64,000 bases of DNA from Malania oleifera (GCF_029873635.1 NC_080422.1:3948001-4012000); one strand, 5' to 3'; positions 35,136-46,505 are shown, numbered from the stretch's first letter. A program made the numbers and translations. The notes: generated by a model from the letters alone, not told the origin.

Positions 35136-35297
35136 AGACTTTCCAGTGTATCACCGCTAGCATCTCCTTCTCTTGAACTATGTTCTTCCGCTTTGCTTCA
35201 CTAAGCTTACGGCTCTTGTATGCAACAGGATGTCCCTCCTGTAACAAGACTCCTCCAAGGGCGAAGTCTGATGCATCTATCTGTATCTCAAAGGGTT
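35136..35297 (-). pseudogene. Gypsy V RNase H, N-terminal fragment
   Basis: The minus strand reads PFEIQIDASDFALGGVLLQE, GHPVAYKSRKLSEAKRKNI and EKEMLAVIHW, the standard gypsy RT-RNase H junction (first catalytic Asp in DASD). It ends at the hAT junction and joins, across solo LTR S5, to the RT tail at 37845. Confidence 0.88.
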
Positions 35298-35301
35298 TCA
35301 T

Positions 35302-37839
35302 TGTAAAAACCCCAAAAAGGAGAAATAAAATATTAGTGGATTGATTTAAAAAAAAATAAAAATAAAAAAATTAATTAATTAACTAATTAATTAATTGGAT
35401 TTAAAAGAAAAAAAATAATAAAAATATTTATTATTATTAATTAATTAATTAATCGGATTTTAAAAGAAAAAAGAAAAACAATAATTAATTAAAATTTATT
35501 TTTATTTTATTAATAAAATATATATTATTATTAATATTAATTAAATATATTATTATTATTATTAACCATCCTGAAGTTGAGAAGCTTCAGGATGTTTCAA
35601 TTACTTTCCTTCTTCTTCTTCTTCTTCTTCTTTACTTTTCTTTTCTTTTCTTTTTGCTGCAACGCAGCTCTCTCATTCTCTCTCCTCACGTTCTCTCTCC
35701 CTCTCTCTTCGATTTCGTGACGGATTTTCGCCCGATCGAAAATCCAAAGATACCACTGGACTCCATTTGCCGCTGCCGTCATTTCTACCGGAGCGGATCG
35801 GTGGTAGGAGCGGCGTAAGCGTATTCCTTAGGGTAAGCCATTTTCTCATTTTTCTTTAATTTCTTGCAAAATATAAGCCCAATTGACGAGCGAACACCAC
35901 CACGAGAATCTAGGGATGATTCTCTACAAGTCTAGTGGGACGGAATTCTCGTGGAGGTATCGGGCCAAAACCCCAAATTTGGGGTGCGGCGATTATTAAG
36001 GGGCTTATTTTTAATTAATTAGCATTAATTTAAAAATGTTAAAATATTAAGCATCTGAGACTGAAGTAGGATTTCTAAAATTTAGGGCTCGGGTGAGCGC
36101 CGCGGGTGTAATTTAGGGACCCGCAGGAAAAATTTGAAAAAAAATTAAGTGGGAATGTTAACTAATAGTTTAAATATTAATTTGAGGTATATGGAACCTA
36201 GGGAAGGCTAGATGAGTATTATTTTAGAGAAATAGATTAATTAATCTAGGAAAAATGTAAATTGCAGGAATTAAATTTCGAGCGCTAAGGGCGTGAAATT
36301 TTGGGTCCTAAGGAATTTCTCAATAGACAGGTAAGGGAATAAACTAAAGCAGTAATTTTCCATACAAATTATTATTGATTATGAGTAAATTTATTTTCAG
36401 AAAAGCATATGTTATATTGTGTATTACGAATGAAATGTACGATTGGGAAAATACTGCTATGATGATTAAAATGTATATGTATGTATGAGATGTAAGGAAT
36501 TCACGATTTTAGAATATGAAGTATGACTTTTAACAGCATATATGTGGCATGAATATTATTTTATGTGAAATGTATTATGATGTGAAAGATTTTACGAACA
36601 AAGCATGATTTCAGGTATTATGAAAATATGAGTTATGTTGTGATGGTTTTGACGATTATGTGATAAATGATGTATTTTCAGAATATATATACCTGAAACA
36701 ATTTTGGCGCGAGGCCATATATTTATGTTATCGGCACGAGACCGTATTTATGTTTTTGGCGCGAGGCCATATATTTATGTTATCGGCACGAGACTGTATT
36801 TATGTTATTGGCGCGAGGCCATGTATTTATGTTATCGGCACGAGGCCATATTTATGCTATCGGCACAAGGCCGTATTTATATTATTGACGCGAGGCCATA
36901 TTTACTACGATTTTGGGCCATATGTATGATTTCGGCGCGATGCCGTATCTATGTTTTCGGAACGAGGCCGTAATGATGTTACGTATGATCATGTATTATA
37001 TGTTTTCACAACCAGGATGTTAGTTTAGTTCAGACCAGGAGCTCGATACCGTAACTATGGGTTAATTTTGGCACGAGGCCTTATTAGTGCTACCGTCCCA
37101 CGAGGGGATGGGAGATAGATAGTCGATGTGGCTTTCAATAGAGTGTGGACGTCCACCTGGCAGTCCGGACCAGGGTGTGGCGGGCTCATCGTACTTACAG
37201 ACATATTTGATTCGGCAGTAGTCGGCCAGCCATTGTCGGTTCCCGCCTTCGGGCTGTACAACCCGTCATGGGGGGTAATACATGACACCAGCTAACTATT
37301 CATCCTAAATTTGTTTTCAGTATTACAGTTATAACAGATGATTTTATCTATGATATGATTTATTAACAGATGTGAAAATATATGTTTACCCAGTACGATA
37401 TGATTATGCTTATAGAATTATGAAATGTACTGTATACATACAAATGCATTAAATATTCATGTTGCCACACAGCTGTATTTAGTTTATTTTCCCTTACTGA
37501 GAAGTGTCTCACCCCCAAACTTAATTAATTTTTTTGGAGCCCCTGAGAGACCGGCGGGTCAGGGCCGCCGTTAAGCTAGTGAGATTACCCTGTGAGAAGG
37601 GTAAGATTTTGTAATAGCGTTAGAGTTATTTTGTGTTTGACCCTAGAGATATTTTGATGTATGTGAGGATGTATAGAATGCTCTGGTATTATGTTTTATG
37701 ATTGGATGTTTGAGATTTTATGTTTACTGCTGCTAGGTTTTCCGCTGTGTTTGACAGGTGTCCCCGCTACCCACGGGTTCGGGTTGACCATTTTATTTAT
37801 TATGTGATATTTTATGTTAAGAAATTGAGGGACGTTACA
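35302..37839 (+). mobile_element. Solo LTR S5 (2538 bp)
   Basis: It runs TGTAAAAACCCCAAAAAGG...GGGACGTTACA with perfect TTCAT duplications at 35297-35301 and 37840-37844. It is clearly the same subfamily as S6 (54175-56977): both have CCGCTGCCGTCATTTCTA-like sequence near the splice-donor-like GGTAAG (35832-35837). It contains a 25-27-bp tandem array (36703-36975). Confidence 0.94.
36703..36975 (+). repeat. 25-27-bp tandem array inside solo LTR S5
   Basis: About ten diverged units of the form TTTATGTTATCGGCACGAGG plus CCATA. Open frames across it (repeating YVIGTRP-like) are artefacts of the repeat. Confidence 0.9.
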
Positions 37840-37844
37840 TTCAT

Positions 37845-38854
37845 GACATCCGGAAGAGCAAGTATCGGATCTCTCATCATGGCATCCTTCAAGTCATTAA
37901 AGGCTCCCTGGCACTTCTCAATCCAGTTCCACCCACGACCCTTCTTCAGTATTTCTGTCGTAGGAGTCATTCTTTGCAAATATCCCTCTACGAACTCCCA
38001 ATAATAGTTGGCAAACTCCCTCACTGTCGTTAGGATCTTCTACAAACTTCTCGATGGATATGGAGAAGGTAAATATCCCTCTATGAACTTCCTATAATAG
38101 TTGGCAAGGCCAAGAAATGAACGCAACTCCCTCACTGTCGTTAGGATCTTCTATTCTTGAATCGCCTTTACCTTCTCCATATTTATCTGAATATGACCTT
38201 GCTCACATAACCAAGGAATTTGATACTCCGCTGAGCGAAAGAGCACTACTCTTTTTTCACATACATATTGTTCTCCCTCAGCCTATCGAACACCTTCCAT
38301 AGATGCTCTTCATGTTCCTCTAGAGTGGAACTATAGACAACAATATCATCCGGGTACACCACAACAAACTTGTCGAGGTACTCCCAAAATACCAGGTTTG
38401 TCAAGGTACAGAATGTTACAGGTGCATTCATCAACCCGAATGGCATCACCAAGAATTCATATGCCCCATACCGCATCACACGAGTAATCTTCGGCTCATC
38501 TCCATCAGCAATCCTTACCTGATATTAACCTGACCTCAAGTCAAGTTTAGTGAAGTACTTGGCATGACTCGAATGATCCAACAAATCAGCAATCAACGGA
38601 ATAGGATACTTATTGCGCACTATCACCTTGTTGAGCGCACGGTAGTCTACACACATCCGCATGCTCCCATCATGTTTCTTCTAAAACAACACCAATGCTC
38701 CGAACAATGCTCTAGAAGGGCGAACATATCTTGCTTCCAACAACTCATCAAGTTGTTTCCTCAACTCTGCTAACTCTGAAGGCGTCATTTGATATGGCCC
38801 TTTAGTAGGTGGTTTCACTCCTAGCAACAACTCGATCTCATGCTCCACACCCCG
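37845..38854 (-). pseudogene. Gypsy V reverse transcriptase (broken)
   Basis: Motifs in order: GVKPPTKGPYQMTPSELAEL (near 38800), [20 protein letters not shown] (near 38650), [20 protein letters not shown] (near 38570), YEFLVMPFGLMNAPVTFCTL (near 38440), and the catalytic box VVVYPDDIVVYSSTLEEHEE (near 38350; Y-P-D-D instead of the usual Y-F/L-D-D). A short internal duplication (38005-38165) garbles the thumb region, which ends FVEGYLQRMTPTTEILKKGR (37985-37930). Stops and frameshifts are frequent. Confidence 0.88.
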
Positions 38855-39440
38855 TCATGGAGGCAATTTATGAGGCAGATTATCCGGCATCACCTCTTTG
38901 TACTCATCCAACATCGCTTGGATGGTTGTAGGCACCAGCTCTTGGTGTACTTCTTCATCTACCACCACCGTGGCTAGATATGTCTGCTCACCCTTTCTCA
39001 ATCCCTTCTTGAGTTGCATGGCTGAAAGGAACTTTGCCTCGTCTCCTTTCATTACAACGGCTTGCACCATGCAAGGGTAATTTCCCATCAAACACAGGGT
39101 ACCAGCAGAAGGCACCAACACTACCTTCATCCCCCTTAGGAATTCCATTCCCAAAATTACTGGAAGGCCATCAATGGCACTACTGTGAAATTCGCATGAC
39201 CTTCCCACTATCCAAGCTTCACAATCAGTTGCTTGACTACTCTCAGAGTAGGCTGGGCTACAGAATTAACTGCTTTCATGCGACTTGTATCCTTCTCCAA
39301 GGATGAGTTGAGTCTCCATGCTTCCGGCTGTGAAACAAAATTATAAGTAGCCTCGGTATCCACCATAGCACAGGTACACTTCCCATTTATCCTCAAGTCC
39401 ACAAACATCAATCCTTTTGCTCGTGTAACTTTCGGTACTT
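38855..39440 (-). pseudogene. Gypsy V protease and protease-RT spacer
   Basis: The protease active site reads CAMVDTEATYNFVSQPEAWR near 39370-39310. The usual D-T-G-A is D-T-E-A, so the catalytic glycine is lost. Then VVKQLIVKLG, a frame break, and GLPVILGMEFLRGMKVVLVP (near 39140), the conserved gypsy flap and hydrophobic segment. The spacer ends LDEYKEVMPDNLPHKLPP, the usual lead-in to RT. Confidence 0.87.
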
Positions 39441-40545
39441 TTGCCTGCTTTTCCAATGCGTTCACCCGCCGTATTGAGCCCATCCTTGGGGTATCATCCT
39501 CTTCCCCATCGCTTTCCACTACCTGTTCCGCAGTGGAATCCCGCAAGGCATTAAGTGTTGCTTTGTGAGGGCACTCAAAAACTCTATGAGGGCCTCGACA
39601 CAAGTAGCATGAAATTTCACCCTTTCCATTAGGTGTGTTGAACCCTCGAGACAATGAAGCTTCCTTTGAGGTTGATGCTTTATAGTCGGCTCCCCCACTT
39701 TTGGGTTTGCCCTTCTTGAAAGACTTTCCATTGTTTCCCCCTCCGCCAAACACTTTGGACGAAGCGAGGTTATCACCATCGTCGTCAGTCAAGCGTTCTG
39801 CGACAACTTGTGCGTAAGACAAGTCTTGAACTCTTTGCCTCTGAAGTTCAGTTCTTGACCACGGCTTCAACCCCTCAAGAAAATAGAACAGCTTGTCCTT
39901 CTACGACATGTCCTGATATCCAACATCAAAGCAAAAAATTATTTCACGTATTCCCAGATTGACCCAATATGGTTGAGGTCTCTCAGCTTTTTCCTAGCAG
40001 TGTACTCAACATTCTCATGAAAGAATTGGGCCTTAAGCTCTCTCTTCAAATCTGCCCAACTACCCACTACACAGCGTCCATTTTCAATTTTGTCGTACTT
40101 GGTACGCCACCAAAGTTTGGCGTCACCAACCAAGTACATGGTCGCAATATCCACTTTCACCTATTCTAAGGTCATCCTCACAGCACGAAAGTACTGCTCC
40201 ATATCAAACAAAAAGTTTTCCAACTCCTTGGCATCACGGGCACCCTATACGTCCTGGGTTCTAGTACCTTGGTCTTGCTAAACCCCGGAGTGTGAGTTTC
40301 TCATAGCAAGAACCATCAAATTCATCTTTGCTCCAGATCAGCTATCTGAGACTGCAAAGTTTCCACAGTATGGTGAAAGTCCTCTGACATTTCACCTATC
40401 AAACTTGCTTGATGCTTTTGTGATTCCATCACTTCATCAACAAGTCCCCTTAGTTGGGCCATCTCGTTGGCCATATTGTTGGCCGTTGTCTTAGCCTATG
40501 CTTCCAGCACATTGATTCTCTTAGAATTGGTTGGTGCCATGGTCA
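39441..40545 (-). pseudogene. Gypsy V gag with zinc knuckle
   Basis: The gag starts MAPTNSKRINVLEA at about 40540, with a coiled-coil-like segment (MAQLRGLVDEVMESQKHQAS), a capsid with MYLVGDAKLWWRTKYDKIEN (near 40130) and WADLKRELKAQFFHENVEYT, then LKPWSRTELQRQRVQDLSYA (39870). The knuckle is CYLCRGPHRVFECP (near 39600, C-X2-C-X3-H-X4-C), typical of this gypsy group. Several frames are needed to follow it, so it is inactive. Confidence 0.87.
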
Positions 40546-40606
40546 TTTACCAAAGCTTTCCCAATCCCACAACGAAGGTAACTAAACTCACATAGCAACT
40601 AACTTA

Positions 40607-40618
40607 GCTCTGATACCA
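40607..40618 (-). other. Primer-binding site of gypsy V
   Basis: The minus strand reads TGGTATCAGAGC, an exact initiator tRNA-Met complement, two bases from the LTR edge at about 40621. Confidence 0.9.
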
Positions 40619-40620
40619 GG

Positions 40621-41610
40621 TATCACAGGCCGACTATTTTCACACCTTTGTCAAAGGACCATGTGGCGCTAGCTAAAGCACTCTTGCTTAACTAGTCAGC
40701 CTATCGTTTACCACAATTCATCCACGAAAAACTGTCATTAGAATTCAATCAAATATCAGCGAAAGCAGTAAGCAATTATGAAAGCAGTGGCAAGAAAGCA
40801 GTAAACATTGAAGCGACGCAATTCATTAACAACACCTCCATTAACATTGTGTGTTTAGCAAGGGAGGCAAGTAGGCTAAACACGTTGACAAGTGCTAGTG
40901 AGTTTTACAAGATTGATGAACACTCACCCTCCCCTAAAGAGCTTTATACGCAAATATCATCCTAACACTAGGAAACATCAAAGTGACCGAGGAGTCATAC
41001 TACCTTATTTGGCATACAAAGAAACAACCAGTAGAAAATAAACCTACACTAGCATTTACATGATGGAAACCCACCCCCAACGCACGAGACAAGTGGTCAC
41101 AGGCAAGCATAATGCCCTAAACAAGCTCGGCTCGTGACGCTTGGTGTGGCACCCTACCTACTTTCCTAGGTGCTTAGCGTGAACCATTACCCTTTATCTA
41201 CAATGTTGACTTACCAGAGCATGCATCATTCACCCTACCTACCCTTTAGCGCTTGGAGAGACACCCTGCCTACCCCTCTTAAGCTCTTGGCATGACACCT
41301 TGCCTACTCTCCTGGGCGCTTGGCGTGAACCATTAACCTTTCTATGAAATGTTGACTTACCAAAACATGCAGCATTCACCCTGCCTACCCTTTAGCGCTT
41401 GGCGTGACACCATGCCTTCCAGGCGCTTGGTGTGGCACCCTGCCTACTCTCCTAGGCGCTTGGCGTGAACCATTCCCCTTTCTTTGTAGTCTAGTGGAAG
41501 TCCTCCAACCACTCCACCATTAAATTGTCATGGTTTCTTTGTGAATTGGTAGGTTTTTGGCCAATTTCCACCACGTGACCCATCAAAAGTGAGTGAGAGC
41601 GTTGGTTGTT
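40621..41610 (-). repeat. 5' LTR of gypsy V (outer end approximate)
   Basis: It begins TATCACAGGCCGAC on the plus strand next to the PBS (the expected TG has decayed to TA). It contains imperfect repeats of a CTTGGCGTGACACCCTGCCT-like word between 41110 and 41470. Its outer edge is placed near 41610, where gag sequence of another gypsy begins, because the partner LTR is absent. Confidence 0.65.
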
Positions 41611-41614
41611 AACC

Positions 41615-42300
41615 TGTCACCATCTCAAAAGGATTTTATTAGTTGCAAAATATTTAGGTTTTGGTACCTTAATTCGAGACCCTTTATTGGTATCGATTAT
41701 CAGCCTTCGAGATGTTTGTGCCATCGCATTTAACATAACACTCATCTCTTGCAAGTTGTTCTGAAATTGGTTCATTATGTTCCGGAGCTCGCCCACCTTT
41801 TTGAACTCCTCTTTCAAGGTGTCAACGGATTCTTTGACATTCTCTGCACGCAAATAAAAATAATTTCAGTTAACTCCTGTAGGGAGGCCTCAAGCTCTAT
41901 TGGCTCTCCCCTTTGGGATGTAAGGGATGGTATCACACCCTCAATGTGTTTCAACCTATTTTCAAGGCTTCCAACTACACAATACTCCTCTGGAAGACCT
42001 CAAGCTCTATTGGTCTTTTCTCCAAGGATTTTATACGTGGAATGAATTTCTCAAGTTCCACAATTCTATTCTCAAGATCAGATACACTATAGAGGTTTTC
42101 TCTAGTGTTTTCTCTGGCGGCCTCAAACTCTATTGGCACGCCTTTCTCTTTTGTCAATTCCATCAACAACCCTTGGAGTTCAAAGAACTTTGTCTCCAAG
42201 GTTTCAAGTTTTGTCACTCTTGCCTCAAGCTCTTCAACGCGCTCTGTCTTTACAGACTTTTAAGTTCTCATTTTACCACTTATGGTGCTCACACACGGTG
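41615..42300 (-). pseudogene. Gag N-terminal fragment of a second gypsy element (VI)
   Basis: Two minus-strand stretches read as a coiled-coil gag leader: TKLETLETKFFELQGLLMEL (42217 down), DLENRIVELEKFIPRIKSLE, ENVKESVDTLKEEFKKVGEL (41850 down) and NKGSRIKVPKPKYF (41660), the last being the usual start of the capsid. It is cut at about 41615 by the LTR of element V. Confidence 0.75.
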
Positions 42301-42301
42301 T

Positions 42302-42313
42302 GCTCTAATAGCA
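42302..42313 (-). other. Decayed primer-binding site of gypsy VI
   Basis: The minus strand reads TGCTATTAGAGC, two mismatches from the initiator tRNA-Met complement, two bases from an LTR-like edge (TGTCACAAACCCC). Confidence 0.65.
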
Positions 42314-42315
42314 AC

Positions 42316-42767
42316 TGTCACAAACCCCCAAATTCGACTCAATTAAGGGGCCGCGAGGCACTCGTCGAGGCTCTCCCTCGACAGAGTTAGCTAATACTTA
42401 CACGTTCAAGCCTGCAGACATAAGCACCAAATAAGTTTCAAAAGCCACTCGTAACCATGAAAGTATTAATACAAACAACAATGAATTATGAAGGCAAGAG
42501 GCATTCATACTCAATGATAAATAGAACTACTTATTTTATTCAATTAACAAGACAACCATACAAGTCATAACACAAGTAATTTTATATCCATTATAAATCC
42601 CTGGAGAATACATGTAAAGTCATCTCTCCTCTCATTTAACCCACATTACATTATTACCCCCTAACACAAAGTCACAATGATCAATACTAGTGATTGCAAA
42701 CAAAAGGCAACAAAAAAAGAACCTTATATGTCTACATGAATGCACTTCTATAGAGTGATGTAGGACC
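42316..42767 (-). repeat. LTR of gypsy VI (outer end approximate)
   Basis: Bounded by the PBS on the left (TGTCACAAACCC) and, by inference, by ACCA before a T-run at 42768. No partner is in the window. About 450 bp is a normal gypsy LTR size. Confidence 0.55.
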
Positions 42768-44425
42768 AATTTTTTTTTTTTTGCTAAGTAAATACTTTGA
42801 ATTAAACCCCGAATAGAACAAAAAACACTTGGGGAACAAGAAAATAATTTTGGAAAATTCCATAAACCTAAATACTACTTTTCTAAATAGAAATATTGAT
42901 AGAAATATTCTAAAATCTAAAAGATATTACCCCAATAAAAAAAATCTAAATAGAAAAAAAAAACGGAAGTAAAATTGCTCCCCGCATCAACTACATCAAA
43001 GTCTCCATGGCACTTATAAAAAAAATTAATCTGCGTATTTGTCACGTTATTAACTTATTATGCAAACTATTTATATTCACAGCTTAGTTCTTTCTTCTTT
43101 TGGGGATTTTAACAACTTTATTTGCAATCTTTTATCTTCAGTGTGCAAAAAGAGTGAAAAGAGTAGAAAAGGACTAACAGCTTGGAGTTAGAAGACTGAA
43201 GCTGCCTACAACATCAAACAAAAATAGAAACATACTGCCCTCATTGTCTCAAGGAAGGTCCCACAAGATTTTACTATGTTTAACATTTAATATCTTAGTC
43301 AAAATCAAACTTTAAAGGAAACAGAAGATGCAAATGAATATCTTTTTCCTTTAAATTGCTTTTTTGAGAAGTGCACCGCTTTTTGTTATTGCAGCCACCA
43401 GCCTCCTGCCACAGAAAACCAATATTAAACAGTATTAACTACATATAAACTTTAAAAAGAGCATAGATTAAAAAAAAAAAGGGCTAGATAGTGCAAAAAT
43501 ATGAAAAGAAACATATCATTAATACAATAAATTGTACTTCTGTGATCTATTACTATGTTCTACATTTAATATGTTCTACATTTATATCATTACAATGTTC
43601 TACATTTGATATTCTAGTCGAAACAAAGTTTAAAGGAAACAGAAGATGCAAATGAATACCTCTTCCTTTTCTTTGCTTTTTTGAGAAGTGCCCCGCTTTC
43701 TGTTATTGCAGCCGCCAGCATCCTGCCACTGGTAACCAATATTAAACAGCATTAAACTACATATGAACTTAAAAAAGACCATAGAAAAAGGAAAAAAAAA
43801 AAAGCTATATGGTGCAAAAATATGAAAATAAATACATCATTAATACTAATAAATTCTACTTCCGTGATGTATTTATTTTCATGAACATATGACAAACAAT
43901 ATTATCCTCTAACATTTTGTTAGGGATTTTTAACAAACAGTTAAAGGATGGATCGTTGGAAAATTAACATGATTGAATGATGCACGGACTTTTCATGGAA
44001 TTTTAACACAAGACAAACAAATATAACACATGTAAAAACAAAAGATGATCTCTTTAGCATAGCGTTGCAGATAAAACACACTACCCATCTTTGACAAAGC
44101 AAACTAAACTCAACCATTTTCTCTTACATCACTGAGCCCCTTTGTTGGAACCCCTCATCTTCCCTTCACAGATTTTACTGAACCCCTCAAAAAAAATAAA
44201 AAGAGACAGAGGAGAAATTCTTGTTTACCCAATATGTTCATAAAGCTGCCTCTAATCGCCACAAAGAGGGCGCACTAAATATCGAAGGAGGACCTCATGG
44301 ATTATGTTGAATGCTTCAAAGAAAGGGTCCTAGATCAAAGATAGCATCTAAGAAAAGAGATGGGGAAAGTCCGCACCAAGGTGTGTTCATTCAATATTTC
44401 ATCTAGAAAATATGGATTTGCGATC
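42768..44425. other. Host-type sequence with no firm gene
   Basis: AT-rich, low-repeat DNA flanking copia III on its left. It contains a tandem duplication (see 43265-43880). On the minus strand 43725-43655 could be a short exon ending AAGGAAGAG before GTATTC, but no linked exons were found. Confidence 0.4.
43265..43880 (+). repeat. Imperfect direct duplication, two copies of ~300 bp
   Basis: Copy 1 (about 43265-43555) and copy 2 (about 43585-43880) share TTTAAAGGAAACAGAAGATG, CAAATGAATA, TTTTTTGAGAAGTGC, TTATTGCAGCC and TGCAAAAATATGAAAA. They differ by scattered substitutions and small indels. Confidence 0.88.
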
Positions 44426-44953
44426 TGTTGTGCAAATTAATACACAGCGGAAAACCGTTCAGATCATGCAATGCAACAACCAATGATGAACAATACGGAA
44501 ACACAATCACACACAGATAATAAGGAAAGCAAATAAACAATGAAACAAGAATTAACGTGGTTCGGCGATGTGCCTACGTCCACGAGAGCAAGTGGTGGCT
44601 GATATTCACTATCATCAATAAACCGGGGTTACAACATTGTTTATATGCTAACCCTACACGTACAAAGGGATTAGAAAGTTCCCCAAATACCCTTGTATCA
44701 ATCCCCGGAGGTTTTGCCTCTGAATCCCCAACCTATTGATCTTACCAATTCAAAATTCAAAAACAGCACCAAACAAAACCATCGACAGTTTCAGACAAAA
44801 CATCAACGTTTTCTTCCCGAGGCTAAACCATTGATGTAACCGTTGACCAAACTGTCGACTGTTTCTTCTTGCAACCCAACGTCTGTGTTTTTTCTCCTCA
44901 ACATGCTTTCCCTGTGTATGTGTTTCACTCAATATGAGTCACATACTCCAACA
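44426..44953 (-). repeat. 3' LTR of copia III (528 bp)
   Basis: It matches 61813-62313 along its length (TGTTGTGCAAATTAAT...CACATACTCCAACA). It is slightly longer than its partner through small indels. It contains degraded GTCGAC motifs (44782-44862). Confidence 0.93.
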
Positions 44954-44964
44954 ATCTCCACCTT
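44954..44964 (-). other. Polypurine tract of copia III
   Basis: The minus strand reads AAGGTGGAGAT directly before the 3' LTR, as in element II. Confidence 0.85.
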
Positions 44965-45045
44965 GGCGAATATTCACCCCTTAGGAGAAATACGAAAACA
45001 TAACCCGCAGCTCCACCTGGGACAATAGGTTGGGACGCCTCCCAT

Positions 45046-45223
45046 CTAGCAACTAGAGACGTTGATCAAGTTCAAGCAATGCTTGAACTTGTCTGTGGTA
45101 ACAAGCTTTGTCAACATATTTACTGCATTCTCAGAAGTGTGAACTTTCTCAAGCAGTTTTTCACCAGAAGCAACTAATTCCCTTATCTTGTGAAACCTCA
45201 CATCTACGTGTTTGGTTCTCACA
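45046..45223 (-). pseudogene. Copia III RNase H C-terminal end
   Basis: The minus strand reads YHVRTKHVDVRFHKIRELVA, then LEKVHTSENAVNMLTKLVTT and DKFKHCLNLINVSSC with a stop at 45046-45048. The upstream part lies at 58186 onward, beyond element IV. The split falls between VYHVR and its upstream neighbour YLAKN. Confidence 0.9.
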
Positions 45224-45228
45224 TGATA

Positions 45229-45554
45229 TGTTAGCAGGCTAGATAACAAACTTAACATAAATTGTTCTACATTTATTTGGGAAACAAATCTGTCAAACCT
45301 ACCATAAATTGTTGTATAGTTATTTATGAAACATATCTGTAAATATCTATCCTGAATTAGGGGTCAATGCTTAATGTTAGGAGATGTTGTAATCAGGATG
45401 CTTAATGTTAGGAGATGCAGTAATTAGGATGCTTAATGTTAGGAGATGCTGTAATTAGGAGTCATCATAATTAAGGGATATATTGTAATTAGGGAAAATG
45501 ACTTCTATATAAGAAAAGGACCACACGATTGACGGTCATCAAGCAAATCTGACA
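45229..45554 (+). repeat. 5' LTR of copia IV (326 bp, three 31-bp units)
   Basis: It runs TGTTAGCAGGCTAG...CAAATCTGACA. It has three copies of a 31-bp unit (GATGCTTAATGTTAGGAGAT plus GCTGTAATTAG, about 45370-45460) upstream of TATATAAG (45506-45513). Confidence 0.95.
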
Positions 45555-45566
45555 TGGCATCAGAGC
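45555..45566 (+). other. Primer-binding site of copia IV
   Basis: TGGCATCAGAGC, one base off the initiator tRNA-Met complement, directly adjoining the LTR. Confidence 0.9.
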
Positions 45567-45684
45567 CATTCTCTGAATCAACCTTGTCTGTCAAGTTTTC
45601 GTGGTTCTAGGCTCTGGTTTTCTGGTTTCTTGAGTGCGGGTTCTAATTTGCAGTTTTTTTGGTGAATTTTGAGAAATTCTAGTT

Positions 45685-46496
45685 ATGGCTAATAACTCCA
45701 ACTCAGAAGTCTTTCAAACTCGGTTTACAGGGAAGAATTATGCTGCCTGGGAGTTTCAGTTTCAACTTTTTGTCATGGGAAAGGAGTTGTGGGGTCATGT
45801 TGATGGGAGTGATCCTACACCTACTGATCCTACGAAGTTGGTTCAATGGAAGGTGAAAGATGCTCGCGTGATGACTTGGATTCTTGGGTCTGTTGATCCA
45901 CTGCTTATACTCAATTTAAGGCCTTACAAGACGGCTAAATCAATGTGAGAGTACTTGAAAAAGGTCTATCATCAAGCTCATTCTGCCCGGCGATTTCAGT
46001 TGGAAACTAATCTTGCTGCCTATTCTCAAGGTACACTCTCTGTTCAAGAATATTTATGTGGTTTTCAAAATCCTTGGGCTGAGTTTTCCGACATTGTGTA
46101 TGCCAACGTGTTGTGTATGCCAACGTGTTGGCCAAGTCTCTCTCTGTTGTTCAAGTAGTCCATGAAGCTAGCAAAAGAGACCAGTTTTTAATGAAACTAA
46201 GACCAAAATTCGAGTCTATTCACAACCTGATGCATAGGGATCCTTCACCATCTCTTGACATGTGTTTTGGAGCACTTCTTCGAGAGGAACAACGCCTTCT
46301 TACTCAATCTTCACTTCCGCAAGAGAATGTTGTCACATATGCTGCTCAAGGCAAGGGGAGGGGTCAAGATAAGCATACAGTTCACTGCTACGGTTGCAAA
46401 GATTACGGGCATATTGCTGCCTATTGTGCTAAAAAGTTCTGCAGCTATTGTAAACAGAAGGGGCACATAATCAAAGAATGCCCAACATGTCCTTAA
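45685..46496 (+). pseudogene. Copia IV gag with tandem zinc knuckles
   Basis: The ATG at 45685 opens MANNSNSEVFQTRFTGKNYA and FVMGKELWGHVDGSDPTPTD, a copia gag N-terminus. A TGA follows SM at 45946-45948 (TGG expected, W in MWEYLKKVY). The reading continues through LETNLAAYSQGTLSVQEYL and, after a small duplication of about 20 bp near 46100-46125 that shifts the frame, SKRDQFLMKLRPKFESIHNL. Two knuckles close it: CYGCKDYGHIAAYC and CSYCKQKGHIIKEC (46385-46485). Confidence 0.9.
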
Positions 46497-46505
46497 AACC
46501 GACCC

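Larger units (their letters stand above)
35136..41610 (-). mobile_element. Ty3/gypsy retrotransposon V, truncated
   Basis: Read right to left: LTR (about 40621-41610), tRNA-Met PBS (40607-40618), gag with zinc knuckle, protease, RT and the start of RNase H, stopping at about 35136 against the hAT remnant. Order PR-RT-RH is gypsy. Solo LTR S5 (35302-37839) sits between RT and RNase H. The integrase and 3' LTR are missing, so this is a deletion remnant. Confidence 0.87.

Noticed and set aside
36660..36973. Two 89-residue overlapping ORFs with YVIGTRP-type repeats
   Set aside because: Product of the 25-27-bp array in solo LTR S5.
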